In this document: positions 46,026 to 57,900 of the stretch, in pieces | Position numbering within the stretch: the first letter of the stretch is position 1 | How the letters are laid out: every line of letters begins with the position of its first letter | Assembly (NCBI GenBank): GCA_029721435.1 | Contig: CM056586.1 | Coordinates: 72,684,607 to 72,748,606 of the forward strand | From: Gymnothorax reevesii | Lineage: Eukaryota; Chordata; Actinopteri; Anguilliformes; Muraenidae | Direction: 5' to 3' | Length of the DNA stretch: 64,000 bases | Notes under the pieces: model-generated | What the model saw: only the letters and a program-made list of their open reading frames with translations | What the model was told of the DNA's origin: nothing | The model's database searches: none | Translations under genes and position numbers: made by a program

Positions 46026-47245
46026 TGTAATGATTCTGCTTGTTTGCCATGCTTCTGATCTGTCTGCCAGGTTCATGATTGCTTGGATATTGATCTTTTG
46101 CTTGCCTCTGGATTTGTGTATTGTATTTTGGTTCTGGTTTGTGTTCATATATTGTCTAGTTTAGTCTTGGCCATGTTTTCCATTTTACCATAGTTTCATT
46201 CCAGTTCATGTTTTTGATTTTGCCATGCATTGCACTTTGTCTCCCCCTGTCTGATCTCTTGTCTTGTCATTGCTCACAGCCCCAGTATTGCGTGCCACTC
46301 TCTCGGATGATTTAATGGTTTCTGGATTTCAATCTTCCTTCCAATCTCCTTCACTTCCTTTGCCTTGCTTTTTCTATATTACTAACCCATACTAACAGTT
46401 TGCTATTTTTTCTAGAGTTACTAACACAAACTAACATTGTATATAATACTAACTTACAAACGAGCACTAAGGGATTGTATAGCTGCACTTACTAACTGAT
46501 TAACAAGCTCTCAGCACTCGCCCTGTTCTAATCTCCGCCTTGTCTCTCCCTAATCTTCTCTGCTGCGTTTCTGTGGAATCTCCACACCTGTTCACTCTGT
46601 CCTTCTCTCATTATCTGTGCTCGTTAGAACACCCTAACCAGAGCTGTATATCTGTCTATAGGATTGTCTTGTGATCCCTGTCCGCGTTTTGGCTGTTGCC
46701 TATTTCATGTGATTAGGTTCTCCCTCATGTTCCCTCCTTTGTAATTAGTCTGACTTCCTCCACCTGTGTTTTGTTAAGCACGTGACTTCCTGTGAGTGTA
46801 TATTAGGAGTCTTTTCACAGCCTTCCTTGTCAGAACGTTTCTCTTGTTTACCTGTGCTGCTATTTCTTCGCCTTGTACTCATAGTGTTACTCGTCTGACT
46901 GGACCGTCCGACTTACGATTTTTGGCTCTGCTCTTTGATACTATTGTCTGCATCTGTTTACGAATCCTTTTTGCCCGACTACGAGTTTTGTGATTGCTGC
47001 CCTGGTATTCGACTGTGTTTACACCCACTGGATTTTAGCTTTTGCTTCTCTGACATGCCTGTGTACCGAACCTATTTTTGCCCGACCACGAATATTGTGA
47101 TTGGTGCCCCGTTTGCGGTTCTGGATTTTGCCCTTTGGATTCTGATTTTTGTATTGTGGACATTGTACCATTGCCTGCTCTGTTGGGGGTCTCCCCCCCC
47201 CCGCCTCCCCCTTCCCTGCTTCAAAAATAAAGCCTCCCTTTTTTA
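46026..47245 (+). mobile_element. LTR-like copy related to the minisatellite-bearing LTR
   Basis: The 46300-46570 portion aligns by eye with 36361-36660: GATTTAATGG, CTATATTACTAACCC, TAACATTGTATA, GGGATTGTATAGCTGCACTT and CGCCCTGTTCTA occur in the same order. It carries a late AATAAA (about 47226) and has no 27-bp array. It contains a short internal duplication around TTTTGCCCGACTACGA and TTTTGCCCGACCACGA. The right end is cut by the next element and no target duplication was found. Confidence 0.6.
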
Positions 47246-47420
47246 GCTCGCCGGGACGAATGTCCGGAGAGCTATTGTCGCACCACCGGCGTACGCGTCC
47301 GCGTCCGTCCGCGTGCAGAAAAACTTTAACCTTGTTCTTTTACACGTGAATCTTTTACACGTTGAATTGCTGACTACAGCAGGGGGAGGTAAATATGCCA
47401 GTAAAACTGACGCCGAATGC
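47246..47420 (+). repeat. GC-rich dispersed repeat (CGTCCGCGTCCG type), copy 1
   Basis: The sequence starts AGCTCGCCGGGACGAATGTC and contains GGAGAGCTATTGTCGCACCA and CGCGTCCGCGTCCGTCCGCG. A structurally similar copy lies at 56057-56312. The right limit is uncertain. Confidence 0.45.
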
Positions 47421-48401
47421 GTGAGAGCTGACAGGTTTGCATTATTAATGAAAACAGACCATATCTGATAATGTTGAGAGTTCTCAGAGTTTCTGTAATG
47501 GTTATTTAAATTAATGATTGAAAACAGATGATGATCAATCATTATTTTAAAGGGAAGGTTTGAGCTCCCCCTATCGCCAGTTCACCAGCCGTCACTGCTG
47601 GGTATTCAAAACCTACATGTGACATGCTGACAATAAGCTGCATGTCTTAGATAATCAATATGCATCAGTGTAAGTATGAACTGTGAGTCAGTGAAAACTG
47701 AGCGTGTGCAGTTTAAGATTTATCTGATGCGTTTCCTAAAGCAGTGACTTACTTGCAGTGTCGTTCTCAGATCCTCGGCCTGCTGTTGTGCATGAATAGG
47801 GAATTGTTGTGGCTTTTGTCAGGGCAGTACTCCCTTCCATGTTGACATCCCGGCTTGCACACTTACAAACAACCCAATGGAAGTTTGGCTCTCATTGGGT
47901 GCATGGGATGCCTTAAGCTTAAAAAGCATTTAACATGGAGTTTCTAAAAACAGCCATGTCACCGAGGAGGCCCAGTTAAAGCACAATGTTATGTTAGGTT
48001 TCCAGGCGATCTCTGAAATGAAGCAGTCAAAGAACAAGCGGCGTGGATTGAAATTACTTATTGCAGACGAGCCCTGTGTGTTTAAACACAGGCATTCTTG
48101 GATGAGGGGTTCTGGGCTGCCTAAGGGACACTATGGAGCTCTTTCTTCAGATCTGAAGAGCCATTGTAGCACTGAGAGACATGAATGCAAATATATGTAC
48201 TTGAATTTTTATGCATTATTGTGATGGTAACTGGGTGAATTTATAATTGATCTGACAATTAAAGGGAGAAAGTGGGTGAGTAATAGTGACAGACATAAGG
48301 AATGAGATAAAGAGAGCTAAACAGGCAGAAAAATGAGAAGAATGGGAAGGATTTGGAGTGAGGGCGCATGTTGAGACCAGAGACGTAATACTAGGGGTGT
48401 G
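47421..48401. other. sequence upstream of ccdc141
   Basis: No exon is recognised. Part of it may hold the ccdc141 promoter or a noncoding first exon. Confidence 0.4.
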
Positions 48402-48452
48402 TCAAGTGACTCCCAACACAGTGATAATCCAAGTGGACAGGGCTATTTTTAG
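48402..48452 (+). promoter_or_regulatory. ccdc141: candidate cardiac-type regulatory cluster upstream of ccdc141
   Basis: Within 51 bp lie TCAAGTG (48402-48408, NKX2-5 type), GATAA (48423-48427) and CTATTTTTAG (48443-48452, a full MEF2 consensus), about 360 bp before the ccdc141 start codon. CCDC141 is known for high heart expression, so the grouping fits. This is motif inference; single short motifs occur often by chance. Confidence 0.45.
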
Positions 48453-48808
48453 AGCAGTCAACTATGCACTGTCCATGCCCACTCTACACTTGGCGTTCAG
48501 AATTCATTCAACTGGACTGGAACTCTGCGGAAAGAATCTTCATACAGCAATCTGTTTGGGTGCCGTAGGAACTGCAGCGCAGTTGCTGTAGCCAAGATTT
48601 ACCTCGGTTGACATTACCTCCTTCAGTTTTGAAAGAGAGCAGCTTTCGGTGAATGACAACAGAAGGACATCAAGTTACTTGCTGTTTGAACTGTCCTGGA
48701 TCTTTTTCAGAAGGGGTGAGAGCGTAGGCCCCGGATTTTTTTATTTTCATTAAATTTTTTTATTTTTTTGGCCACTTTGTGCTGAATGCAGTTCGGACTG
48801 GTGGGACT

Positions 48809-48910
48809 ATGTCCACTGAAGGTGACGCTGGAGGTCAACCTTCCTCAACAACAATCAGCACAGTCGCAGTGCAGGCTGGAGACTCTAGGCTTATTGTTGC
48901 TGTTCTGAAG
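48809..48910 (+). CDS. ccdc141: ccdc141 coding exon 1
   Basis: It encodes 34 residues, [10 protein letters not shown]... to RLIVAVLK, and ends phase 0 at GTACTT. An in-frame ATG 30 bp upstream (48779) lies before a possible acceptor (TGAATGCAG at 48782-48790), so I prefer the 48809 start, which matches the family N-terminus. A noncoding exon upstream is likely. Confidence 0.88.
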
Positions 48911-51900
48911 GTACTTGTCGGCAAACCGTTGTCATTACAAGATAAAGATGGTTGTTTGTTTGTTTTATTCAGGCTATAAAACATTTAACTGAGATTTTTT
49001 ACATCAGAAAAGTGCTACCATTGTATGATTTCCAGTGATGTACTGTAATATTATGATTTTACACAGTTCATGCTTGTTTATAAATACAAGAACATGGTTA
49101 CAAGATGACATAAGACTGAAGAGGGTACATTCTTTTGCAGTATAATGTATGACATTATTTTTACAGAACTTTCATTTCAACTATGGAGGACATCTGTGGA
49201 AGAGATGTAGTCTGACAGCCTCAAACCTCATAACACCTCAGAAAATCAACAATTCTCCTGTAAAAACGTACCTCTTGAATTTGTTCAAGAGTTGCCGTAG
49301 GGCAGAGATGCATCAGTGTATGTTATTCAAATGTTACACTTATAGAGCAAGACGGCTTTTCTCTGCTAAAGCCAGTGAGAATTTAGTATGGACTGCTTAA
49401 GTGAAATGATGGCAAGCTGTTGATCAGTGAAAATATTTTAAGTTGTAGTATTAATCTTTTTTTTTTTCAGTTGTTGGGTCAAGTTTGTTTACGTTGTATC
49501 CACTATAAAGAAAGTTTGGAACACGTTAAATGCGTTCCCCATGAGACAACAGCGCATTAGAATACACTCACCGCCTGGGTAAACAACATGAGAAAATATG
49601 GCACTGCGTCCCAACAATGCCAAGGGGCCAATAAAAATGGTTAATTTACATCTCAAAATTTACCTGTAACTGGCTAATGTTGGACAAAACGTTGTTTTAA
49701 ACTGTTTGACTCCTTTCTCACAAAATAAGTTGTTAGGTGTCTGTGCGAGTTTGTTCACTGGAGAGCCACACCAATTATTTTGGACAGAGAATGATAGAAT
49801 AACATGTATGTTATTGGCGCTGTTTGCACCGAAGTTTACACTTTGTTGTACAAGATGGAAGTCTGCAGTATCGTTTACAGTCTGCAAAATTCAGGCAGGG
49901 AGAATTTGTATCTCGTGTTACTGGCTGTTGTACACAAACTTGACGCGGCTTATGGTCCTGTAGTGTGGGCCACTGTTGCAGATACAGCTGGCCGAATCAA
50001 CGCCAAACCTTCTGGAGATCGGGAGCAACCAGAATGAGACAAAGAAACAACTGGAGGAGCACTATCAGCTCCTGGCCCGCCTCAAGGTAAACCGCTGAGA
50101 GGCAGTGACCAATGACAAAGAGCTTTTTGTCGATACACATGATTTGTCGATAAAATGTGTCTTTTAATTTTAAAGATTGTCATACATATATTTTACTTGC
50201 CGGTGGTCAAGTGCCACATTTTGTTCTTGGTGGCATAAGAATGTGATTTATATTAATGCCAAATTAAGCACTTTGCACTTTTTTAACCTTGTTTTACTCA
50301 GTAGAGCTCAGCAGAGGCTAAAGATCTTTGAACATAAATGTCTCATTCAGTGGCTGCCGGGCATATTATACATATCTGTCTCTGTCACAGACAAAGCTTC
50401 TCCTCAGAGTTAGTGTGTCAGGTCTATTTGACGCAATCGTCATCGCCCATGTGTGCCCACGGCTCTATGCTTGTATGACAGCATATTAAACAGACACTGC
50501 AGCGATTTCCATTGAGTATTACTTGTTATCCAGTCGCCTTTCCTTTTTCCAGCCAATCTGAGTTTGATTGCATGTGTAACATCTATTACTGCATTGATTT
50601 CCTAAATATGACAGTGTTGGTAGAAGATGTAATCAGTGCTGCAGTTTATTTTTTCATGTCAGGGAATTATGACAGGTAATGTAACTTGGGCATCACTGTT
50701 TTAAGAGCATGTGGTTGCTGAGGTTAATAAATGTCACAAAATCGCCTTCCAGTTCCTTTTCTTCCCTGGATAGATGCGTCTTTTTTTTTTTTTTCAAGAC
50801 AGAACGGAATGTCTTGCCAATACTATGAAATCTTGTGTTTCTCTTCAATGAAATAGCCTTAGTGTCAGTGAGGGATTCATTTAGTTTATTTCCCTTTTCT
50901 TTTGTCTTTAGTCGAGCTCGCCAGCTTGCTACTACGGACGGCGTCAGGTCCGTTGGTAGCGCGAGTCTCGTGATTTATATTTGCTTTAGTCTCTCAGCAC
51001 GCTGCTGGTTTTTACTTTTATTTCTGGCCACTGCTCTTGGCGTCCTACTACCAACGGCCATTTCATAGTATTTCACAGTTAGACTCTGAAATCAAGTTTT
51101 TCCACAGTTTGAGGAAAATGTTATGTTTTCTCAGTCATAAATTTCTTTTTTCTTTGTTGTTAAAATGCTGAGCTATAAAATATCAGTCAGCAGTCTGAAT
51201 GAGTGTGTGGTCTGACTCTGCTCATAGGCACAGCACTGAGCCACGTTTAGCACAATGAATGCTGCTGCCATTTATTGAGTAATTTACTCCAATGAACCCC
51301 TAAACCTTACAGAGCACATCCAGGCTTCACAGAGGTAACAAACAAACTCTTACGAACGGTGCGTGGTTTGAGCGGCTGAGGTTAGTATGAGACGATAAGG
51401 TTAATGAGACAATAAGATAAACAGAAAAGAATTCAGAAAGCAAGAGAGAAGCCCCAGTCACGTAATTTTTGGCTTTGTTTACACACATCTTTTGGCAAAG
51501 TGGCAAACCTTGAACATGTCTTCCTGGTAAACAACCATCCCTTTTGCACCGATTCATTTTACATCATCAGAATTGAATCACCGAAGATTTTCTGAAGATT
51601 CCCCAAATTTTCCAGCCTTTTCCATCTGTCCCAGTGCAGTGTGGTGTTGGCACCAAATTTAGAACTGGCCAATACTGACTTAATACATTCACCTGATCAA
51701 CTTCATTGCTTTTTCTTTGTGCTGTTTTCAATAAAATATATGTAAAAGATCATTTGTAATTCACCATTTGTTTTTTTAAGAATCACAAAAAATGCTAATT
51801 CTGACATACTGTCCGAGCGCATGTGGAATTGAGGATGTACTGTACATGGGTCTGGAACGATGTCCATCCCCTGCTCCCCCCCTCCAGTTTGGACAGTTCA

Positions 51901-54900
51901 AGTAATCTGCAGTCGGATTCATTCATGAATGTGGCTAAAATCACGGTAACAGCCATGATGCTGAGCTTTTCAGGGGTCAAGATATTCATGGCCTTGCTTT
52001 CAGGCTTGAGGTGTCACTGGACGAGCTGCTTTTCAGTCCGTCGAGCTTACAGTGTTAAACTTAAAGATCAAGTCTTGTCTGCATCTTAGGTGTGTATTGG
52101 GAGTCAGTCACTGAGTGGAAGTCACTGGAATGCAATGGAATGCTGACCCTTTACTACCTGATCATGTCACGGTTTTGGAGGTTGGTGGTGGCTTTGAGAG
52201 ATTTCTTGGTTGCTCTTGTCCAGGATGAGATCGGTTTGCCCACAATCGGATTCTTCGGCCAGGTGGCATTAATTGGGGGCAGCGCTCCCATGATTTATGT
52301 CAGATTTCATTTTGTCCCAGCCACAGCATTTGGCGTCTTAAAAATCCGACCATCACAGATCAGCCCCTTATGTGATACACGATAACCAACTGTATCGGCC
52401 TTAAGCAGTTTGCAATTGCATAATTTGAATTCTACCACAGACCATGTGTCATGGTTTTGGAGGCTGGTGGTGGCTTTGGGAGCTTTCTTTGTTGCTCTCA
52501 TCCGGGACGATATCGTTTTGCCCACAATCGGATTCTTCGGCCAGGTGGCATTAATTGGGGGCGGCGCCCAGACTCTATTTAAGCCCAAGTTCCGCCTCGC
52601 TGCCCTTGCTAGAGTGTCAGTGTTTTGTTTGCACTTTAGCCGGTGAGGTCTCTAGTTAGCGAGTTGTTGGGGAATTGGCTGCAGAGGAAAGTGCTCCTTA
52701 GCAAGGGAATCTTTCTTTCTTTCTTTCTTCTTTCTGGGCACCGTCTGGTGCTAAATCTTTTTATCTTGGTGTCTGAGATTTTTCCTTTTCTTTTCGCTCG
52801 CGTTGCTTCCGTATTATTACTTGGACTGGATCTAGGTCTTTTGGTACCGCAGGTGTCAATCTCTTATTTTGTCTGTGTTTCTCTCTTATTTTGCTATACT
52901 TCCTTTTGTTCCGGTCACAGCATTTGGCGTCTTGTAAAACCAACCATCACACCATGGGGCTCATCCATTCAGAGATGGAAATCAGATGGAAATCTTATGC
53001 CTTACAAGTCACAACAAACCGCTTTTAAAGCAATTTTGCTGTCCCAGGCACATTTCCAGCATCAGAATAAAATCATCAGTTTTCCTAGGTTTTGCACGCC
53101 CCTGTTTTCTCGATCTCGATCATTCACATGTATGTGAAACAACATTTTTTGGGTTGACCCTCCAATGAAAGAATGGCTGCTAGAGTATAAGCTCAAATAA
53201 TCAAAATATGTGTGCAGACTTAGAATGCACTAGATGTTATCCGCAACGATGGGAATAGAAATGTGTTTCTCACAAAGTTCTTAGTGGATAAGCATGTGTT
53301 TGTATATTCCATTCTGCTTGTACAGCTTTGTTATTAGGGGAGACCGGGGCTCGTTGGAACATTTCGGTGAAAATTCTTGTGAGATCTCAGGCATTTGTTA
53401 CAATTTGTTTTTCAATGAGTACAACCTATAGTGCCAACATATGGCTGTATGCAGCAACTAACTAATTACTTAGAAAACCAAAGCCAAACTTTGTGAAAGC
53501 AAAATAATACGGGTGGTTTCTGTTCCAACCAACCCCGGGTATGGGGTTGGTTGGAACACCCCCTGGGGTTTGTTGAAACAGACCTGTTATACAAAAAATG
53601 GGAAATTTGAAGTGGTCTTGGAGGCTTTTTTTATTTAAACTTGCCAAAGAACAATATGGCACCAAAGAATTCAACATTTCAAAACACCATCTCAGTATTG
53701 TTAGTTATAACTAATAATAATGAAACTTGTATTTCGGGGAGATCATGGTTTCGCCCCACCCACCGTCGCCGCGTCTACTGCCACGACCGCAGATTTTAGC
53801 CGTTAGCGCGATAACTTACAAAATACTTTACATTGGTTTCTCATTTTTGGCATATGGATAGATATGGTAGAGAGGATGAACTGATTAGATTTTGGGCAAG
53901 TATGCACTCCTGGGTTTGCCACCAGGAGGCGCTATATTGAGAAAATCATTTTTTAACCATATCTCTGGAACAATTACTTACACAGACCTCAAATTGCCTC
54001 ATATTGTAGGCCTAGTAAAGGGGAATCTAATAAAGGGGGCTTTGAGGAATTGGGGGATTTTGTGGATATACCCCTTGCTGTCGGCCGCCGACAGTGTAGG
54101 CCTAGTTATTATTTGCGGTTACACTTCCTTAGGATAGCAGCGATTCTACTGCTGACATTTTGTCGTCTCTCGTGGAATCAAACCAGGGACCCCCGAGTCA
54201 GGAACCAACTGCCAGTACGCCAAGCAAGCTGCACTATCTGCTCTGCAAACACACTTCCCCGAAAATAGTACATAGTTGACCGGTTTACTTCACAACGAAC
54301 TTTGAGAACCCCTCTTGTAGTTTGGTTTGAGACAGCAGACATTTTCTGATCAGATAAGAATTTACATTTCATTTATTTCAGCAGTAGAAGCGCTGCTATC
54401 CCAACTAAGTTTAAGCCCAAATAATAACTAATAATATCTGTTATTGCCTCACTTCCTAAATGAAGTTTAAGGTATGGCAAGGATATGCCAAAATCTATTG
54501 CAGTTGCTCTACAAAGTTTATTGTTTACTAGAATGTCGTTTGCAGCTACATGATAACCTGCAGGGGTTTCCCCTCTTTGTCTTTCGTTTATAGTTTCCCA
54601 AATCTAAAATTGTACAGAATGCAATAAAGATGTAATATAAATCACTACATATAATGATTTCACATTCAAGACGTGAACAAATATTTTTTCAGGGTAAGTT
54701 AGTATCGACTGGGGTTGGTTGAAACATGTTCCAATCTGCCCCGACCATAGTTTTCCAACCAACCCCGTAGGCATAACCAAAAGATATTTATCAAACAACA
54801 AAAAGCTGTGTATCGCAAGGTAAACTTGTATTAATATTTACAAAATTGTGTTCCAAGATATCTATCCACAGAGTGGTAATAGAAGGAAAAGTTTTGGCTC

Positions 54901-57900
54901 CATGAAGTTTTGGCTCCATTACTCAAGAGCCATAATTTTAGCAAAATCTTACCTCTTTTAACCAGCACTACCGGATCTTTCTGAAGACAATATGGCTACA
55001 ACTGGTATCATGCCTGGATTTTTCCCTAAAATGAGTGACATCATCAATTAACAATGTCACTGAATATTTACAATGTTTCAACCTACCCCATGTTCTAACC
55101 AGCCCCGGTCTCCACTATTCAGTTACAAAGGTTTTTAAGCTAATGCAAACTGCCTTTTTTCAGATTGCATGCTCTTACTTCCATCTATTTTCCAGAAAAA
55201 TGAACAGGGTGTCTGGGGTCTACTGTCTGAAGCAGATAAGGTAGCACAGTGTAAGAAAAATGAAGTGGATGTTCATGTGGCTATGGCTGGAACATTGAGT
55301 GATGCATGGAGAACCTTAATCTCTCAGCTGGAGAAGCGAAGGTCCCTTCTACTCTTGGCGTCAGATTTCTTTGACCGAGCCCTGGAGGTAAGCTCTTCAG
55401 CTCAATATAGCTTTGACGTGTTTTTCTAAGCAATACTTTAACGCAGTAATAAGATTATAAAACCAACAGCTTAGCATATCATAAAATACTGAATGTTTGG
55501 CTAATTATGTCTTCAACACTGTCTTCAAAAACATCAGCCTTCAGGCTTGGGGATTTGCTACTTTCATGCCTAAGTATGAAAAGAATAGTCTTCTGAGTGA
55601 AGCAGTTTCTTTGTTTCAGTTGTGGGGGGATTTGTTTTGTTTTCTTTTTTGAACTGATAAAGAATTTGCTTCATCGTATCTTATGCCTTGTATGTTTATC
55701 CCAGTCACTTTGGAATTCAAACACGAATGGATAACTGGACCTCCATGTGAATGGTGAAATTATTGCATCTGAAAATCACTCATTGCCTGTCCCCACAATT
55801 CCCATCGTCACATTTCTTGCGTCGTTACTGAGTGTGATGCAATATATTGTTTCATTTATTATCTTTTTAAAAGGTAGTGGCCAACATTTCAGGACACTGT
55901 AAAAATTTTGCGCAATTGTTATCACTCCCTGCTTCATTTAAAAAAAAAAATGTAATTTTTAAGTCAACCAAACCCAAAAAATGCAAATCACTCAGTGCCA
56001 CATCTAAATTGATTTGTCATCTTTTCTCCTTTGTAAAGCACCTTTTTACAACGTTGTAATTGTATCCCCCGAACGAGTTTGGAGGATACTATGGATTTGG
56101 TCTCGTCACACGTCCGCGTCCGCGTCCGCAGAGATTTTCTTGTGAACGCTCTACAGCCCACATAAGTGCACTGATTCTTTTCAAATTTTGCAGGGACATG
56201 TATTATGGTAAGTTCACGACACCTATTGATTTTGGGTACTCTAGGACCATCTGGGCCCAACTGGCGGGCCTTTGGGGGATACATGTACTCGGTTGCCGAG
56301 TGCTCTAGTTCTCTTGTTAAGTTCACGTCATAAATATTTATCACAAGCTGGCCTTATTGAAGGCAGAGTGCAAGGGAACGGAGGTTTTTGTTTCATTCGC
56401 ATGTTAAATTGCTTCAGAGACCTGCCTCCCTAGTCTGACAGTGAAATGAGTCTACATGGGAATACAAAGTGGCACACAATACAGTATGCTGTGAGAACAC
56501 CAAGTGATGGAGGAAGCGATAAATTTGTGCTTTACTGCTGTTTGCATCTTTGAATGCACTAACAGCAATCATTTCTTTTTGTAGTTTGCCATTAAGATTG
56601 ACGAGGCAGAGGACTTCCAGCACACTGCACCGGACATTACAGATGCTGACTGCTTGAAAGAAGTCCTCCAGAAACACAACTATATTAAAAAATGCAAGTA
56701 CAGTCCTTCCTTGAAGATACCCTGGGGACGTTATTTAAACCCACTGGGCTCTATTTTCATGCCTTCGCAAACAGAAACGCATGCAGCGGTTATGCACAGT
56801 CTTGTCCGTACCAAAATGGAATATTTATTGCCTTCGCCCAGTTTGTTAGTTTCCCTCTCTAAAATAGAAGTGTTTGTGTCTCAAAGGGTTGGGCAGTGCA
56901 ATAGGTGTGTTAATGCAGAAAGCTGGTGCCGTGCAGTTTTTGCATCACGAACCTCGTTTGTACAGTATATTAACTCATACAAACCACCTTTTAATGCAAA
57001 TATGGTAGTTTCATACAATTTCACAGCCAGCAAAGCTGTTTGCATTTTGAGACATCATTCTGACAATGTTCACTTGCTTTTTCCCTCCAGGCCTGCTGGA
57101 AAAATCTTTGCTGGTTTTGAATGCGAGTCAGGACCTTTTGAACTTCTTGAAGGAATTTCTGGAAGACGAAGCTCCTGTAGATCGAGAAAAAATTTTGGGT
57201 GCTCATAAGAGCTGTGAAAAGGTGGAAAGCCTTATGGAGATTCTACAAGATCGCCGCAGGCAAGTCAATCGCAACATGAAACAACAGTACCTTCAGTTGG
57301 AGATAATGCATCGCATCTACCAGTGGGACCAGCAGGAACAGGAAGTGAGTCACTCGATCTGAGATATACATTAATATTAGGGCTGGGACTTTAACGCGTT
57401 AATTTCGATTAATTAATTACAGAAAAAATAGGTGCGATTTAACGCGTTTTCTCAGTTCTCTCATTTCTGACACGCCGGTAACACTGATGCACACACTTCA
57501 GCCCGGTAGGTGGCGGTAATTCACCTAAAGTCATAAAATGTTGAATTTCAACTGTTTGGAGCACAATGGTGATATGTCCAAATTTTGTGATTTTGAAATT
57601 TTTACCTCCTGTCACACATTTCTATCAGCTAATTATTGGAGCACAATAATTATATGTCCATGCGCTTCAGCTTTAAACAGAATTCACATTGTCATTTTGT
57701 GGTATGTCCATCAAAATCTGCTTAAATGAATTAAACATTGACATTTTGATGAATAAACATGAATAGTATTACTGAGTCATCTGTCTATCAGTGCAAACAA
57801 ACTTAACTTCAATCTATCACCATTCTGTTATGTCACATCAAGTGCTGGAATTGTTGGCCATGCATGGCAATTTTGGCCATGATGTCACAGTTCCACACTT

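Larger units (their letters stand above)
53337..55115. mobile_element. TIR element (GGGGAGACCGGGGC ends) with TA flanks
   Basis: The left end GGGGAGACCGGGGCTCGTTGG and the complement of the right end (GTGGAGACCGGGGCTGGTTA) match, and TA lies outside each. Four or more copies of a GGTTGG-AACA / CCAACCAACCCCG phrase occur inside near both ends as subterminal repeats. No transposase is visible. A palindrome with a tRNA-like centre (54104-54432) is nested in it. Confidence 0.7.

Noticed and set aside
48779..48808. Earlier in-frame ATG for ccdc141
   Set aside because: It precedes a possible splice acceptor at 48790 and adds residues not expected in the family; the ATG at 48809 has A at -3 and fits the known N-terminus.
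56654..57208. 184-codon frame as a separate gene
   Set aside because: It is a read-through of ccdc141 exon 4, intron 4 and exon 5 in the wrong frame for exon 5.
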